Origin: Cyanoderma ruficeps
Taxonomy: Eukaryota; Chordata; Aves; Passeriformes; Timaliidae
NCBI GenBank assembly: GCA_008694505.1
Contig: VZDJ01000056.1
Span: 11,496,093-11,560,092, forward strand
Direction of reading: 5' to 3'
Length of the DNA stretch: 64,000 nucleotides
The notes beneath the pieces were generated by a model that did no database searches, was not told where the DNA came from, and saw only the letters and a program-made list of their open reading frames with translations. Made by a program: the position numbers and the translations under genes. Shown piece after piece: positions 35,453 to 45,896 of this stretch (positions are counted from its first letter, which is position 1; each line of letters opens with the position of its first letter).

Positions 35453-36146
35453 GTAATGTGTCTGCACCAAGGAACTGAGTTCAGAAAGCTTAAAACCCTC
35501 TTTAATCCAGAGCAGTAAGGATAAGAGATCCCAGTGCATCAAGGCAATAAGTACCCTGAATACTCTGTTCCTGCAAATATGTGCCTCCTTTTCCTTATGC
35601 CTGTGGATTTCATTAGTCATATTCCATGGAACACATTCATATTTTTCCTTTTTAAAAGAAAAAAACCAAGCCCAAACCCAGTGAAGCTCCACACCCTGCT
35701 CCTTTGTCCAGTGCCTTTTCTGTCCTGCCACCTGGCCTGCTTATTCTGGCCAGGATCACTGAGCTCCTTCCTGAGCAGCACTCAACGTTTTTTGGCAGGT
35801 CAGGACAGATTGTTTTCCAGGCTTGGTGTTTATTTGGCCATATGGCTTTTTGCCTGGGATTCCAAGTATTTCCCCATACGAAAGCATTACACCTCAGTCC
35901 TCCCCATCCTGCTCCTGCTTTCCTCCAAGGCACTGTGGTTTTTTCCCTCCCCCAGCCGTGCTCGGTGCCAGCACATCAAACCAGGAGCGGCGCCGGCTCT
36001 GCTCCGGCGTGTGCTGGGAGTGCAGAGCCCCAGTGCCACCGGTGTCACTGCATTGCTGGGACCAGCACAGTGTGAAATGAGGAATTCCAGCCTCAGCTGC
36101 CTCGGTGAGCCACCCCTGACTGACCCTGCTCTGCTTTGTGCTGCAG

Positions 36147-36275
36147 GCCTGCAACAACACCAGCGACAGGAAGCACGCGGACTCCGTCCTGGAGAAGTAC
36201 GTGACCGAGATCGTCATGAGCATCGTCACCACCTTCTTCAGCTCCCCCTTCTCTGACCAGAGCACCACCCTGCAG
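36147..36275 (+). CDS. ITPR1: ITPR1 exon, residues ~1460-1502
   Basis: The exon encodes [40 protein letters not shown] and TLQ. It has 43 codons, is GC-rich and has phase 0 at both ends. The acceptor is gtgctgcag and the donor gtgggg. Confidence 0.97.
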
Positions 36276-39194
36276 GTGGGGGAATGCACAGAGACACAGC
36301 AGGGAGAGCACTGCCAAGGCAGTTGTGTTCTCTCCAGTTTGGTGCCATTTAGCAGTGCAAAAGAAGCACAGGATCAATGGTGGATATAACTGGGGAGCAG
36401 ATAGCTCGCTGTTCTTGGTGACCAGGCTGGTCTTCTTGCTGTAGAAATGGAAAAACACGTAGGTCACAGCACAAATGTTCTTCCAGAAAAGCTCAAGTGT
36501 CACGTTAATTCATCAGTGGGTTCAGCTCTGGGCTGCCACCAAGGTCTTTTGTAGAGAGTTGTTGTGTGTCACTGAATCCCGGAATGGTTTGTGTTGGAAG
36601 GGACCTTCAGGCCTGTCTCATCCAACCCCCTGCTGTAGGTGTAACAGAGGGAGCAAGGGTGACTGATCAAGGACAGCTCATTTTACAGAAAGATTCTAAT
36701 TTCCTTTTAAAAAAAGGATTCAGAACAAAAATCCAGACGCTCTCGTGTGTCTCACTGAGTAGATTTTTGCCTCGTTCAAAAGTTGGGGAAATGTGAAGAA
36801 GGAACTTGGAACATTTGCGAAGGGGAGAGGCAGAGATTTGCACAGCAGAACAGCAGTGTCAGGAGGTTGCCCTAATATTTATATTTGCACAGAGATAACA
36901 CTGCTCTTTATTCATAAATAACTTTCTGGAGGGTGTGGGTGGAGTGGTCAGGTGTCTGGCAGGAGCCTGAGAGGGGCAGTTGTTGAAACTTGATGCAACC
37001 TGGTAGTGCCAAAGGCAGATGTTTGCAGTGCAGCCTCCAGCTCTCAAAGCTCATCCAGTCCTACCCCTGCCATGTCTCTGACCTCACCTGAGTGTGAGCA
37101 GTGCAGCAGCTGATTTGCTCCTCAGGTGCCTTCAATTGCTGTTGCCCATCACTTTCTGTGCTCATCAGAGCAGTGAGAGATGCAGGCTGTGGCCTTGTCC
37201 CCTTCCCTCTGTGCCACGTACCTGAGCTGCCCTGCTCTCAGCTGCCATCTCTGAGATGCAGCATTTGAAGACACATCTTGCCATCCTATTTTAGCCATCT
37301 GTTAATGTTCTATCAGCAGTTTTTCTTTAGTTTCTCGATCTCCCCCTCTGTCTAGCAAGATGAAGTCACTTGGTTCACCTCTTTTCCCATCTCAGTTGAT
37401 AGATCTGCCTTGTCCTAGATTCATCTTTCCTCTACATCTCTAAGTTAAAAGCAGTTCCTCTCCCTTTTCCTGCCTGTCAATACTCTTGTCTGTGCCCGGG
37501 GATTCTCCCTCCTGAGGAGCACAGCCTGTTGGACTCCCTGCCTGGTGTCCATCCCTGCTCCAGGCGGGATTCCTCCCCTTGAGGTGCTGCAGGTGGGCTG
37601 ATCTCTGTAGGTGAGGGATGTGGCCACTCTGCTCCGGGTTCAGTCCCTCCCTGCCCTTCCTGCTGCACCTTCTCATCCCTTCCAGCCTTCTCTCGCCTCC
37701 TGCTCCTTCATGTCAGGGCTTGTTTGCCTGAAATTCTTCCTGCCCTGAGTCAGGCCCAGCCTTGCTGGTTCGGGGAACACCTTGTCCATCCATCATGTGG
37801 TTCAAATCATGTAAAATTAGGAGAACACAGATCTCTTGGCAAAGGACAGCTGCCCACAGCTTCTCTTGAGCAAACATTGTTCAGCCCGTTTGCCTCCAAA
37901 GTTGTTGCTGCCCAAGGTTTCCTTTCCCAAGTGCAGTTGGAGCCATGGAGTAAATTTCCTGTTTGATTTATTGACCTTATTTAAGCAAATGAGACACCCT
38001 AAAGGCTTTTTAAGACCAAAAAGTCTTGGGATATGAACTGAAAGGAATACCTGGGTGGTTTAAATGCAAACATGCGGGTATTTTCAGGGCCCTGGGTGAG
38101 TGCTGCTGTTTGCCATTGTTTTTGGTGTTTAGTTTATTTCCAGAAAGGATAATGGGTATTTGCCTCCTAGCAATTTTTGGGGCTTAAATTTTGTTTCTCC
38201 TCTTGTATGTTTTGTGATGGTGTTTGATTTAATTGATCTAATAGATTTCATTAGCTCATAGATTTGGCTTTTTACTCTAACTCCGCTTTTTTCTTGCAAA
38301 CAGGCTTTACTGTTGGCCACAATAAATGAGGTATTTTTTCCCCGGTTCCTAAGTCCTGTGGTGTTTGCACTGTGGTGTAATTCCTGTAGCTGGTAGAACC
38401 ATTCCATAGCTAGTGGGCACAGGGACAAAGGGTATTCCCTCTCAGACTGAAATATTTCAAATGCTTTTTCCTCTACAGGTAAAATATGTTGTTGTACTAA
38501 GAAATGACTGTATAAAACCAAATGGAGTTTTGGTCAGTGTTGTTGGGCAGCTGCAGAGGTGAAAGAACAGAGCTCATGGGCCTGGGTGTGTTGGAGCAGC
38601 TCACCTGTCTGCAGTGGAAGATCCCCGTGTGAAATTCAGGGGTGAAAACCACACCTTGATTTTGGCTGATCTGCAGCGGCTGCAGTGTTTGCCACTAACC
38701 ACTGCCTGTGTTCCAAACAACACACAGCTGGTTTCTCAGTGAATTGGATTCCAGCTAATAATGCTCGGAATGATGAGTTTCCAACTCTGGAGCTGTGCTG
38801 TCACACAGCCAACTCCCATTTACCTGTGGCCTCTTGAGTCAGCTGCTGGTCAACACTAAAAGAGGAATCTGTGTGCCAGGGTTGCTGATAGCTCTGATAA
38901 AACAGATGAAGGTGACTGCTCATTTCCTTTGCTTAGTCAGGCCTCAATTAGCAGGGCTTTCTGCCGCAGAAGCTCCTGTTTCACGTTTCCCTTGCAGCGT
39001 TGGTTCCCACCCTTCCCATGCAGTTGCTGATCCCGTGGTAGATACCCTGCCACCACGGGGACTTGCCCAACAAGTGCTGCAGACCAGTTAGAAGGGCCTG
39101 GCCTGGCCAGTGCCAGCTGGACTGGGGCTGGGATGGGCTCAGCCCTGCTCTCGGGGTGGGAGAGGGGTGTGACTGTGCTGTGCTTGCCTTGCAG
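36276..39194 (+). other. Intron, 2.9 kb
   Basis: It holds a short antisense CR1 tail at about 36570-36640. The rest looks unique. I found no exon with flanking splice sites. Confidence 0.55.
36570..36640 (-). mobile_element. CR1 LINE 3' tail, ~70 bp
   Basis: The + strand reads actgaatcccggaatggttt, gtgttggaagggaccttcag and tcatccaaccccctgc, the reverse complement of the CR1 3' end. Confidence 0.8.
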
Positions 39195-39315
39195 ACTCGG
39201 CAGCCTGTGTTCGTGCAGCTGCTGCAGGGGGTGTTCAGGGTGTACCACTGCACCTGGCTCATGCCCAGCCAGAAGGCCTCTGTGGAGAGCTGCATCCGGG
39301 TGCTCTCTGATGTAG
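39195..39315 (+). CDS. ITPR1: ITPR1 exon, residues ~1503-1542
   Basis: The exon encodes [40 protein letters not shown] plus G. It has 40 codons and ends in phase 1. A mammalian Asn is Thr here (YHCTW). A long antisense open frame over this exon is a shadow of it and of the CR1 copy beside it. Confidence 0.97.
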
Positions 39316-39544
39316 GTAAGGACTGGGGATGAGCAGAGTCCCTGCAGGGATGTGCCCATCCAGGGCTTGCTGCTGGCGTGTTGTCCTGCCACGGGGACGG
39401 TGCGGTTTGTGTCCTGCAGGTGCCACCTGGGCATAACTCATAGTCCAGGCTCGTTGTGCTTGAGCAGTGGGTGTTGTCACAGTCACCTGACGTGCTTTCT
39501 CTGCCTAACCTCCCTGCAGTCCTGCTGATCTGCAGCAGGGAGAA

Positions 39545-39775
39545 GTTTTCATGGAATCTTGGGGGTTGGAAAAGCCCTCCCAGCCCCCCCAGTCCAATCC
39601 CCACCTTGTCCCCAGCCCAGAGCACTGAGTGCCACCTCCAGCCCTTCCTTAGACCCCTCCAGGGATGGGCACTCCAGACCTCCCAGGGCAGTTCCAAAGC
39701 CTTTCCATGAAGAAATTCCTCCTGATATCCAACCTGACCCTGTGCCTCTCCTTCCCATAAATTTGCTCCATTTTC
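39545..39775 (-). mobile_element. CR1 LINE 3' fragment
   Basis: The + strand reads catggaatcttgggggttgg, cccctccagggatgggcact, ccatgaagaaattcctcctg and atatccaacctgaccctgtg, a reverse-oriented CR1 3' end. Confidence 0.85.
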
Positions 39776-39999
39776 AGTGTCCACAAGAGTAGCTTGTACT
39801 GGATCTGGGGTCAGGTTCTGCTGCTGTGTGTCCACGTGTGCCAGCACGAGTTGTTGGGGGTGTGTGTTTAGGGACAGATTCCTACTCCCACACTTGAAAC
39901 AACACTAACAGCTCTGAGGTGTGGAAGCCTCTAAACATAATCCTGCCCAGGCCTGGCCCTGCACATGGACTGAGAACTGCCCTGTTTAAAATGCACTCA

Positions 40000-40262
40000 A
40001 AGACTCATGGAATGGTTAAGGTTGGAAAAGATCTCTTAAGGTTGTCAAGTCCAGCTGCCAGCCCAGCACCACTGCTGTGGTCACCAGTAAAACATGAACT
40101 CACGTGCCACATAGAAATGTTTTTGGACCACCTCCCTGGGCAGCCCTGTCTGATGCTTTACAACCCTTTCTGTGGAAAAAAAATAAAATTCTAGTGTCTT
40201 AATTTCCTAATGTCTAATATAAACCTTCCCTGGTGCAGCTTGAGGCTGTTTCCTCTCAGCCT
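40000..40262 (-). mobile_element. CR1 LINE fragment
   Basis: The + strand reads actcatggaatggttaaggt, tggaaaagatctcttaaggt, gaccacctccctgggcagcc and aaaccttccctggtgcagct, matching an older CR1 subfamily in reverse. It ends about 110 bp before the next exon. Confidence 0.85.
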
Positions 40263-40370
40263 GGGAAGGAGAGCTGGTAGAAGGACGGAATTGCATAGAC
40301 CTTTGTCGTGTTTCTGTGTTGCTTCGTGGGCTCAAGGTCTCAGCTCCCAATGGTTTTTTGCCTGTTGCAG

Positions 40371-40555
40371 CCAAAAGCAGAGCCATTGCAATCCCCGTGG
40401 ATTTGGACAGCCAGGTGAACAACCTGTTCCTGAAATCCCACAACATCGTGCAGAAGACGGCCATGAACTGGCGGATGACGGCGAGGAACGCCGCGCGCAG
40501 GGACTCAGTGCTGGCCGCCTCCAGGGACTACAGGAACATCATCGAGAGGTTACAG
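40371..40555 (+). CDS. ITPR1: ITPR1 exon, residues ~1543-1604 (first PKA site)
   Basis: After completing an Ala codon the exon encodes [40 protein letters not shown] and [20 protein letters not shown] then Q. RRDS is the first PKA site of type 1 receptors, the serine falling at about 1588. It has 61 codons and ends in phase 0. Confidence 0.97.
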
Positions 40556-40596
40556 GTGACTGCACAGCTCCCCTTCCTCCTGCAGGGGCACGGCAA

Positions 40597-41325
40597 AGCT
40601 CTAGGACACGAAGGAAGGACTCCAAATGACACTTGTACACCACAACGACACGTGACTCAGACTTCAGAAGGTTTAAAACTACTTCTTTATTTTTGGGATG
40701 TGTCTCCCTTATATACTGTTATACACAGACCAATTTGATTGGTGACACAAAGACAAACCTCTTCACTCACACTGGTCAGAGCAGAGGGATGTCAAGAAGT
40801 CCCTCCTAGGGAAAGAGTGTAAACAAAATTTATAGTTACAAAAACATGTCTCTTGTTTACAGAAAATTCTCTGAGAAAAGAATTTCAGAAAACCAAAACA
40901 TCTCAGGCACGAACCAGGGCTACATCCAAATATTTCAGAAGGCAGAGAGCCTTCTGAAAAAGAAGGCTTTTATTGTCAAATTCTTACTACCTTTTATAAG
41001 GTGTTCCTACAGAGACTTAGCATGATTGGTGAATAGGAATGACACCTCTCTAATTCCATTAGTTAAAACAGAGAAACAGCAAAACACCACCTGGAGAAAG
41101 ATTGCTTTGAGAAAGGACAGTTGTTTGCCAAGATTGTTTTGAGAAGAAACTTTCTTGAGAAATTTTTCCTTGGGAAAAATTCAGCAGCTGCCAGCAGGCT
41201 GAAATCTCTCAGACCCAGAAATATCAGGCCCACACAGAGAGAAAAGCTGAAATCTCACCTGACCAAACCCTGAGGTCTTTTATTCAGGCAGGACAGACCT
41301 AATTGTCCTGTCCCTCGTCCACCGT
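40597..41325 (-). mobile_element. LTR-type endogenous retroelement remnant, two promoter/polyA modules
   Basis: Read on the minus strand, this stretch contains CCAATC, TTATAAAAGG, then AATAAAAG, and further on a second set: CCAATC, TATATAAGGG, then AATAAA followed by an R/U5-like end. That order is typical of an LTR (CCAAT box, TATA box, polyadenylation signal). No viral coding frame is seen, so it is a solo or compound LTR remnant, possibly of two related families. Boundaries are approximate. It begins about 40 bp after the preceding exon's donor and runs antisense to ITPR1. Confidence 0.65.
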
Positions 41326-41398
41326 TAGTAAAATGAATTTACCTATAAATTTGTGTGTTGTTAATGTTGGTTTAAGCCTGGCTGTGGTTGTTCCCTAG

Positions 41399-41547
41399 GA
41401 CATCGTGTCAGCCCTGGAGGATCGCCTGCGCCCTCTGGTCCAGGCAGAGCTGTCAGTGCTGGTGGATGTGCTCCACAGGCCTGAGCTGCTCTTCCCAGAG
41501 AACACGGATGCCAGGAGGAAATGTGAAAGTGGAGGTTTCATTTGCAA
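41399..41547 (+). CDS. ITPR1: ITPR1 exon, residues ~1605-1653
   Basis: The exon encodes [40 protein letters not shown] and ends ESGGFIC plus AA. It has 49 codons and ends in phase 2 at a gtaagt donor. It starts within about 75 bp of the LTR remnant. Confidence 0.97.
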
Positions 41548-42411
41548 GTAAGTTGTCCTCAGTGTCTGGCTTGTTTTGCTTTTTCCCAATCTTTCCGTGC
41601 CCTGTGGAATGGAGCCTTCTTGCCCAGTTTGGTAAATACTTTTTATCCTCTAAAATCCTACAAAACTCAGTGTTTTGTGATATGGTCAAGGCAATCTGTC
41701 CTTAGAGGAGGAAAAAAGCTGCTTGTGGGAATGGGGGAAGACTCTTTGATACATTCTCCCAGCTAATGCTTGAAATGTGTGTTTGCTGCAGGATGTAAAT
41801 GTCCTGAGCAGTTGTGTAAATGAGTTAAATTTGGATATTGATACCAGCCTTCAGCCCAGGAGTGCTTGGGAGGAGCTGGGTGAACACATCAGGATCAGTT
41901 TTTGCCCTGGGCATCACCACAGCTAAAGGGGAAGATTACAAAGTCACTTAGAGGGCAATTCAGAGCAGATCCAGCTTCTGTCACCTCTTGCCAGGGTGGG
42001 CTCTACACAGAGGTTGTGGAAGCTGAGCACTGAGTTAGTCCCAAATGCTGGATGGGGTGGATTCGGGGTTGCACCCTCCAGGGCTCTCAGTCTGTGTTTT
42101 AACCAAGTGGAATAAATCTCTTAGTGTTAACTGGCTGTTCTGGAGCACCATCAGGTCCTGGATCCCACTGATTCCTTGCTGCCTGCAGCCAGAGGGATTT
42201 TTTTTTGCTCTTTTCCTGCCCAGGGGCTGCAGGTTCCTCCACAGCTTCCCCTGGCAGCTGTCAGGTGTTGCTCTGGAGAGAAAGCTCCAGGCTGGTTGTG
42301 TAACAGTGTGATGATAAACCTTGTTTGCAGCATAAACCAGTTCAGATAAGCACATAGATCTTACCCCATTTTTAGAATATTTGCCCTAAGCTGACTGATG
42401 GCTTCTTTCAG

Positions 42412-42523
42412 GTTAATTAAGCACACAAAACAGCTGCTGGAGGAGAATGAGGAGAAGCTGTGTATTAAGGTATTACAGACGCTCAGGGAAATGATGACCA
42501 AAGATAGAGGCTATGGAGAAAAG
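42412..42523 (+). CDS. ITPR1: ITPR1 exon, residues ~1654-1691, last before S2
   Basis: After completing a Lys codon the exon encodes [29 protein letters not shown] and ends DRGYGEK. When S2 is skipped, GYGEK joins the Gly that opens the exon at 59913, forming the GYGEKG nucleotide-binding-like motif described for S2-minus receptors. It has 37 codons and ends in phase 0 at gtaagg, so any S2 combination preserves frame. Confidence 0.96.
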
Positions 42524-45500
42524 GTAAGGTACAGTCCATCATTCTGCTAAACAGTGTCTTTGTTCAGTAAAGGAAAATAAAACTCCTCGTGTTTCAAGCT
42601 GTTTTGTATGTGTAAGCACTTCTAGGCTGGAGCAGGGACAAAACATTTTTAGCCAACTAATACCTTTCAAATCATATTTGAAGTTAAGCTTGTTTTGGTT
42701 GCTTTTCTTCTTGGCAAGTTTAAGTCTAATCCCTGCAGTTGCTGGCACTCTGAAACATCAGTTTTGTTACCTTTTTCTGAAGGCCATAACCTCTTTATCT
42801 CCTTCCTGGGTTTAGGTGACTCTTCAGGTCATGTAACCTTGCAACAAGAGGGTGTTTTGTAGTTAATTTGAATTTGTGTACCAGTGAGTAATCTTGTTGT
42901 GATTTATAGATGGAAACTCTCTGTACACCCACCCGTGTTTCTTCTTTCCCTTTCCTACATACGTCTCTTGACTGGTTGAGAGGAACATTTTTCTCTAGGT
43001 ACAGACCTATTCTATATTTCCCTCAGGAGAGTGTGTATGCTCCCATCTGTTTGTGTTCCTAGAAGTGGTTTCAGTCAGCTGGGGTTTGGAGATTCTCCTG
43101 GAATTCTGCTCAGCTGAGGTTCTTCCCCTGCCACCCAAGAGGAGCTCACCCTGCAGGGCAGGTGTTGGGGAGCAGCTGGGAGTGGGGACAGGGGGAAGCT
43201 GTGATGGGGCAGGGCTCTCTCTGCCCCTGTGCCCAGGAGCAGCTGATGCCTTAGTCCAGTTCTCCCCCACAGGTGGGTTTGGAGCTGTTGCCTCACGCTC
43301 AATTCACAGCCAAAAAGGGCAAAAAACTTCAGAGATCAGTTTCCTGACAGCAGGAATTGTTTGTAGCAGCTGCCAGGGAGGGAGATGCTCCACAGGCACA
43401 GGGAGCTGGGGCATCCAGGCCAGCTGGGAATGTCACCAGGAGGCAGGGGCAGAATGCAGGGCTCTGGGGAGGGAGCAGGGGCAGCCTGGCACACATGGGT
43501 GTGCATGTGTGGGCTGCTCCCAGCACACCCAGTGGCACAGGCAGTGCCAGGGAGCAGGAGACTCCCAGGAAAATGCCCCAGGGGTAGGGATGGCCAGGGC
43601 TGTGCTCCCTGCCCTGCCAGGAAGGCTCTTCCCACCCTGCCAGGTGCCAGCCCAGCTCTGCTCCTGCCTGGGGACTGTCTCCTTGAGCAGCAGCAGGGGT
43701 TTTGAGTAAATTCACTGGCTTGAGGGGATTCCCTGGGCAGCTGCAGGCAAGCAGCACATCCCTGTGGGGTGAGGAGGGAGCAGGCTGGGTAGGGAAGGGC
43801 ACAGCTGCAGGTGTCAGCTTGGAGCACTTTGTCCTTCTCTGCTCCAGTGGTCAAATCCTGTGCTGGGGCATCACCCTCTGTCCTTTCCTCAGGGTCCACT
43901 CCCTGGGACATCCCAGCAGGAAGGGGCTGGCTGTGGCCTGCAGAAGTCACTCTGCTCCTGGGGAAGGAGTGGGATTGCTGAGCCTCTGATGAGTGCTGGT
44001 GTTTCCTGATGCTCAGCACTGGGGGTGTAACAGATTCAGTGTAACCACAGATCACATTTTACACTTCTCTAGCAGATCCTGCCAGGAGCCACTGTCCAAG
44101 GTCACCTTAAGGAAAAAAAGCAGTGTGTGATGCATATTGTGGATACTGTACACCAGGGGAACCCAAATCAGAGCTTTGAGAGTTTTCCTTAAGTGTGGCC
44201 TACCACTGAGAGTTTTCCCAAAATAGCAATAAATTTTCAGGAGTTTCTTAGACTTTATTCAGCTAATTTGGATGAAGCAGTATTTCTAGAGGCTGCAGTT
44301 AACATCCCTTACACCATTCAGACCACAGAGAACCCCACAAGATGCTAAAAAATCTTCAAAGTGTGGCAGAAGCATTAATTCCTGAAGCAGTAGCTCAGTT
44401 ACATAAGGAGTCAGGATATGCCTGCCTGCGAAGTGATTTCCCAGTCGGAAGAAGCAGCTGATTGCTCACAGATAGACTGTGAGTAGTAGTAGAACAGCTT
44501 TTACTGTCTGGCTGTGAGCAGTGCAGTGGGATTTATTCTCCCCTGTGACTCAGAGAACTGAATTTAGTCACCACCTAAAAGGCATCACCTTTTGTTTTTA
44601 AAAGTCGTCCTGTAGCGTAACAAAAAAAAAAAAAAGAAGGAAAAAACCCCCTTTTATATTGTAAAAACCCCGTTGTAAACCCTGAAGTCCCTAGGTAAAG
44701 GTGAGTTCTGTACATTGAGGTAGCAGAACTCACCTTGTGAGCAGCTCAGTGACCTCACAAGCACACAGCCATGGGAAGGTTTAGAGATGACCCAGTTCCC
44801 TCCCTGCCGTGGGCAGGGACACCTTCCTGAGCCCAACCTGCCCTTAAACCCTCCCAGGGATGGGGCAGCCACAGCTTCTCTCTGTGGGCAGCTTGTGCCA
44901 GGCCTCCCCACCCTCCCAGGGAAGGATTTCTTCCTGAGAGCCCGTTTAAACCTCTCCCAGTGCCTGTGCTGTCCCCGTGCCAGGGCTCTCAGCTGTCCCT
45001 CCACAGCCCTGCCCAGCCCCAGAGCTCTGGGGAGGTTCTGGCAGCACCCCTGGTCCTGCTGCAGCATCACCTGGGGCTGCCTGGACCGACCTGGGTTACA
45101 TAAGGATGGGGCTGCTCCTCTCCTGACTCTGCCCGCCCACAGATCACCTGGCCCTGCTGCCCCGTGTCCCTGGGGACGGTGGGCAGTGCAGGAGGACACG
45201 GGGTGTGCTCCTGTCACCCAGGGCCACAGCTGGGGCTCCTCAGCAGCAAGCAAAACCCGTGGGGAGAGCACAGATGTACAGAAGCCTGTGGGAAGGCTGA
45301 AATTTTTCCATATTGCTGAAGACTCCTGGCTTGGCACGCGCTCAGGATGGCTCAGTGACGGGGAGCATACTGTGGAGTATTTAATAGGCACAGAACGGCT
45401 CCACATTGACAGTGTAGGCTAGACCCAAGTTTTTCACTGTGCTGAAACATGTCATTCATGCACGTCTCTCCGGGTGCCTACCAGCTGACAGGGCTTGCAT

Positions 45501-45866
45501 TGGAGAGCTCCGTTTCTCCTCCCAGAGTGGAGGTGCAGCCCCTGCACTGCTGCTGCTCACAGCTCGTGACACTCCCGTGCCCAAGGGTGAAGTCCTTGGC
45601 TCTGGGTCAGGCAGCCCACGTGGTTTGTCCCTGGCACAGGAACAAAGCCAGGGTACATCCTGCCTCCCAAGCTGCCTGGTACAGCGTTCCCAGCAGTGTC
45701 TGTTCCCTCGCCCAGCGCTGGCAGATGTTCCTCATGCCCACTGCAAAAATAACGTTGGACTGCAGCATTAAAGTGTTAAATGATTTATAAGATCCTTACA
45801 TGAAATTTATGTTTCATTTCTCTTACTAATCCTTGCTTTCAATTCTTCCCCTTCTTTCTTTCCCAG
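42524..45866 (+). other. Intron before the S2 micro-exons, 3.3 kb
   Basis: An antisense CR1 fragment lies at about 44768-45010 and a poly-A/C-rich tract at about 44620-44652. Positions 43100-43950 are GC-rich with long open frames on both strands, but none has family resemblance or flanking splice sites. Confidence 0.55.
44768..45010 (-). mobile_element. CR1 LINE 3' fragment
   Basis: The + strand reads gcagggacaccttcctgagc, gatggggcagccacagcttc, gaaggatttcttcctgagag and ccgtgccagggctctcagct, the reverse complement of CR1. The right edge is uncertain and may extend farther. Confidence 0.8.
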
Positions 45867-45896
45867 CAGATTACCATTGAATTGGATAATGCTGAG
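45867..45896 (+). CDS. ITPR1: ITPR1 alternative micro-exon S2A, first part
   Basis: Thirty nucleotides encode QITIELDNAE, aligned with the first half of mammalian S2A (LISIDELDNAE). The acceptor is tttcccag|CAG|ATT, a tandem acceptor, so the exon may be 30 or 27 nt. The donor gag|gttttaat is weak. Phase 0 on both sides. Conservation of ATTGAATTGGATAATGCTGAG-type coding supports a real exon. S2 inclusion marks the neuronal form in mammals. Functional use in this species is not shown. Confidence 0.65.

Noticed and set aside
38981..39847. 288-residue open frame on the minus strand
   Set aside because: It is antisense to the ITPR1 exon at 39195 and to a CR1 fragment. Conservation belongs to the + strand frame.
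43053..44055. Long open frames on both strands
   Set aside because: The region is GC-rich intron. No recognised domain, no matching splice sites, and opposing frames of similar length point to base composition.
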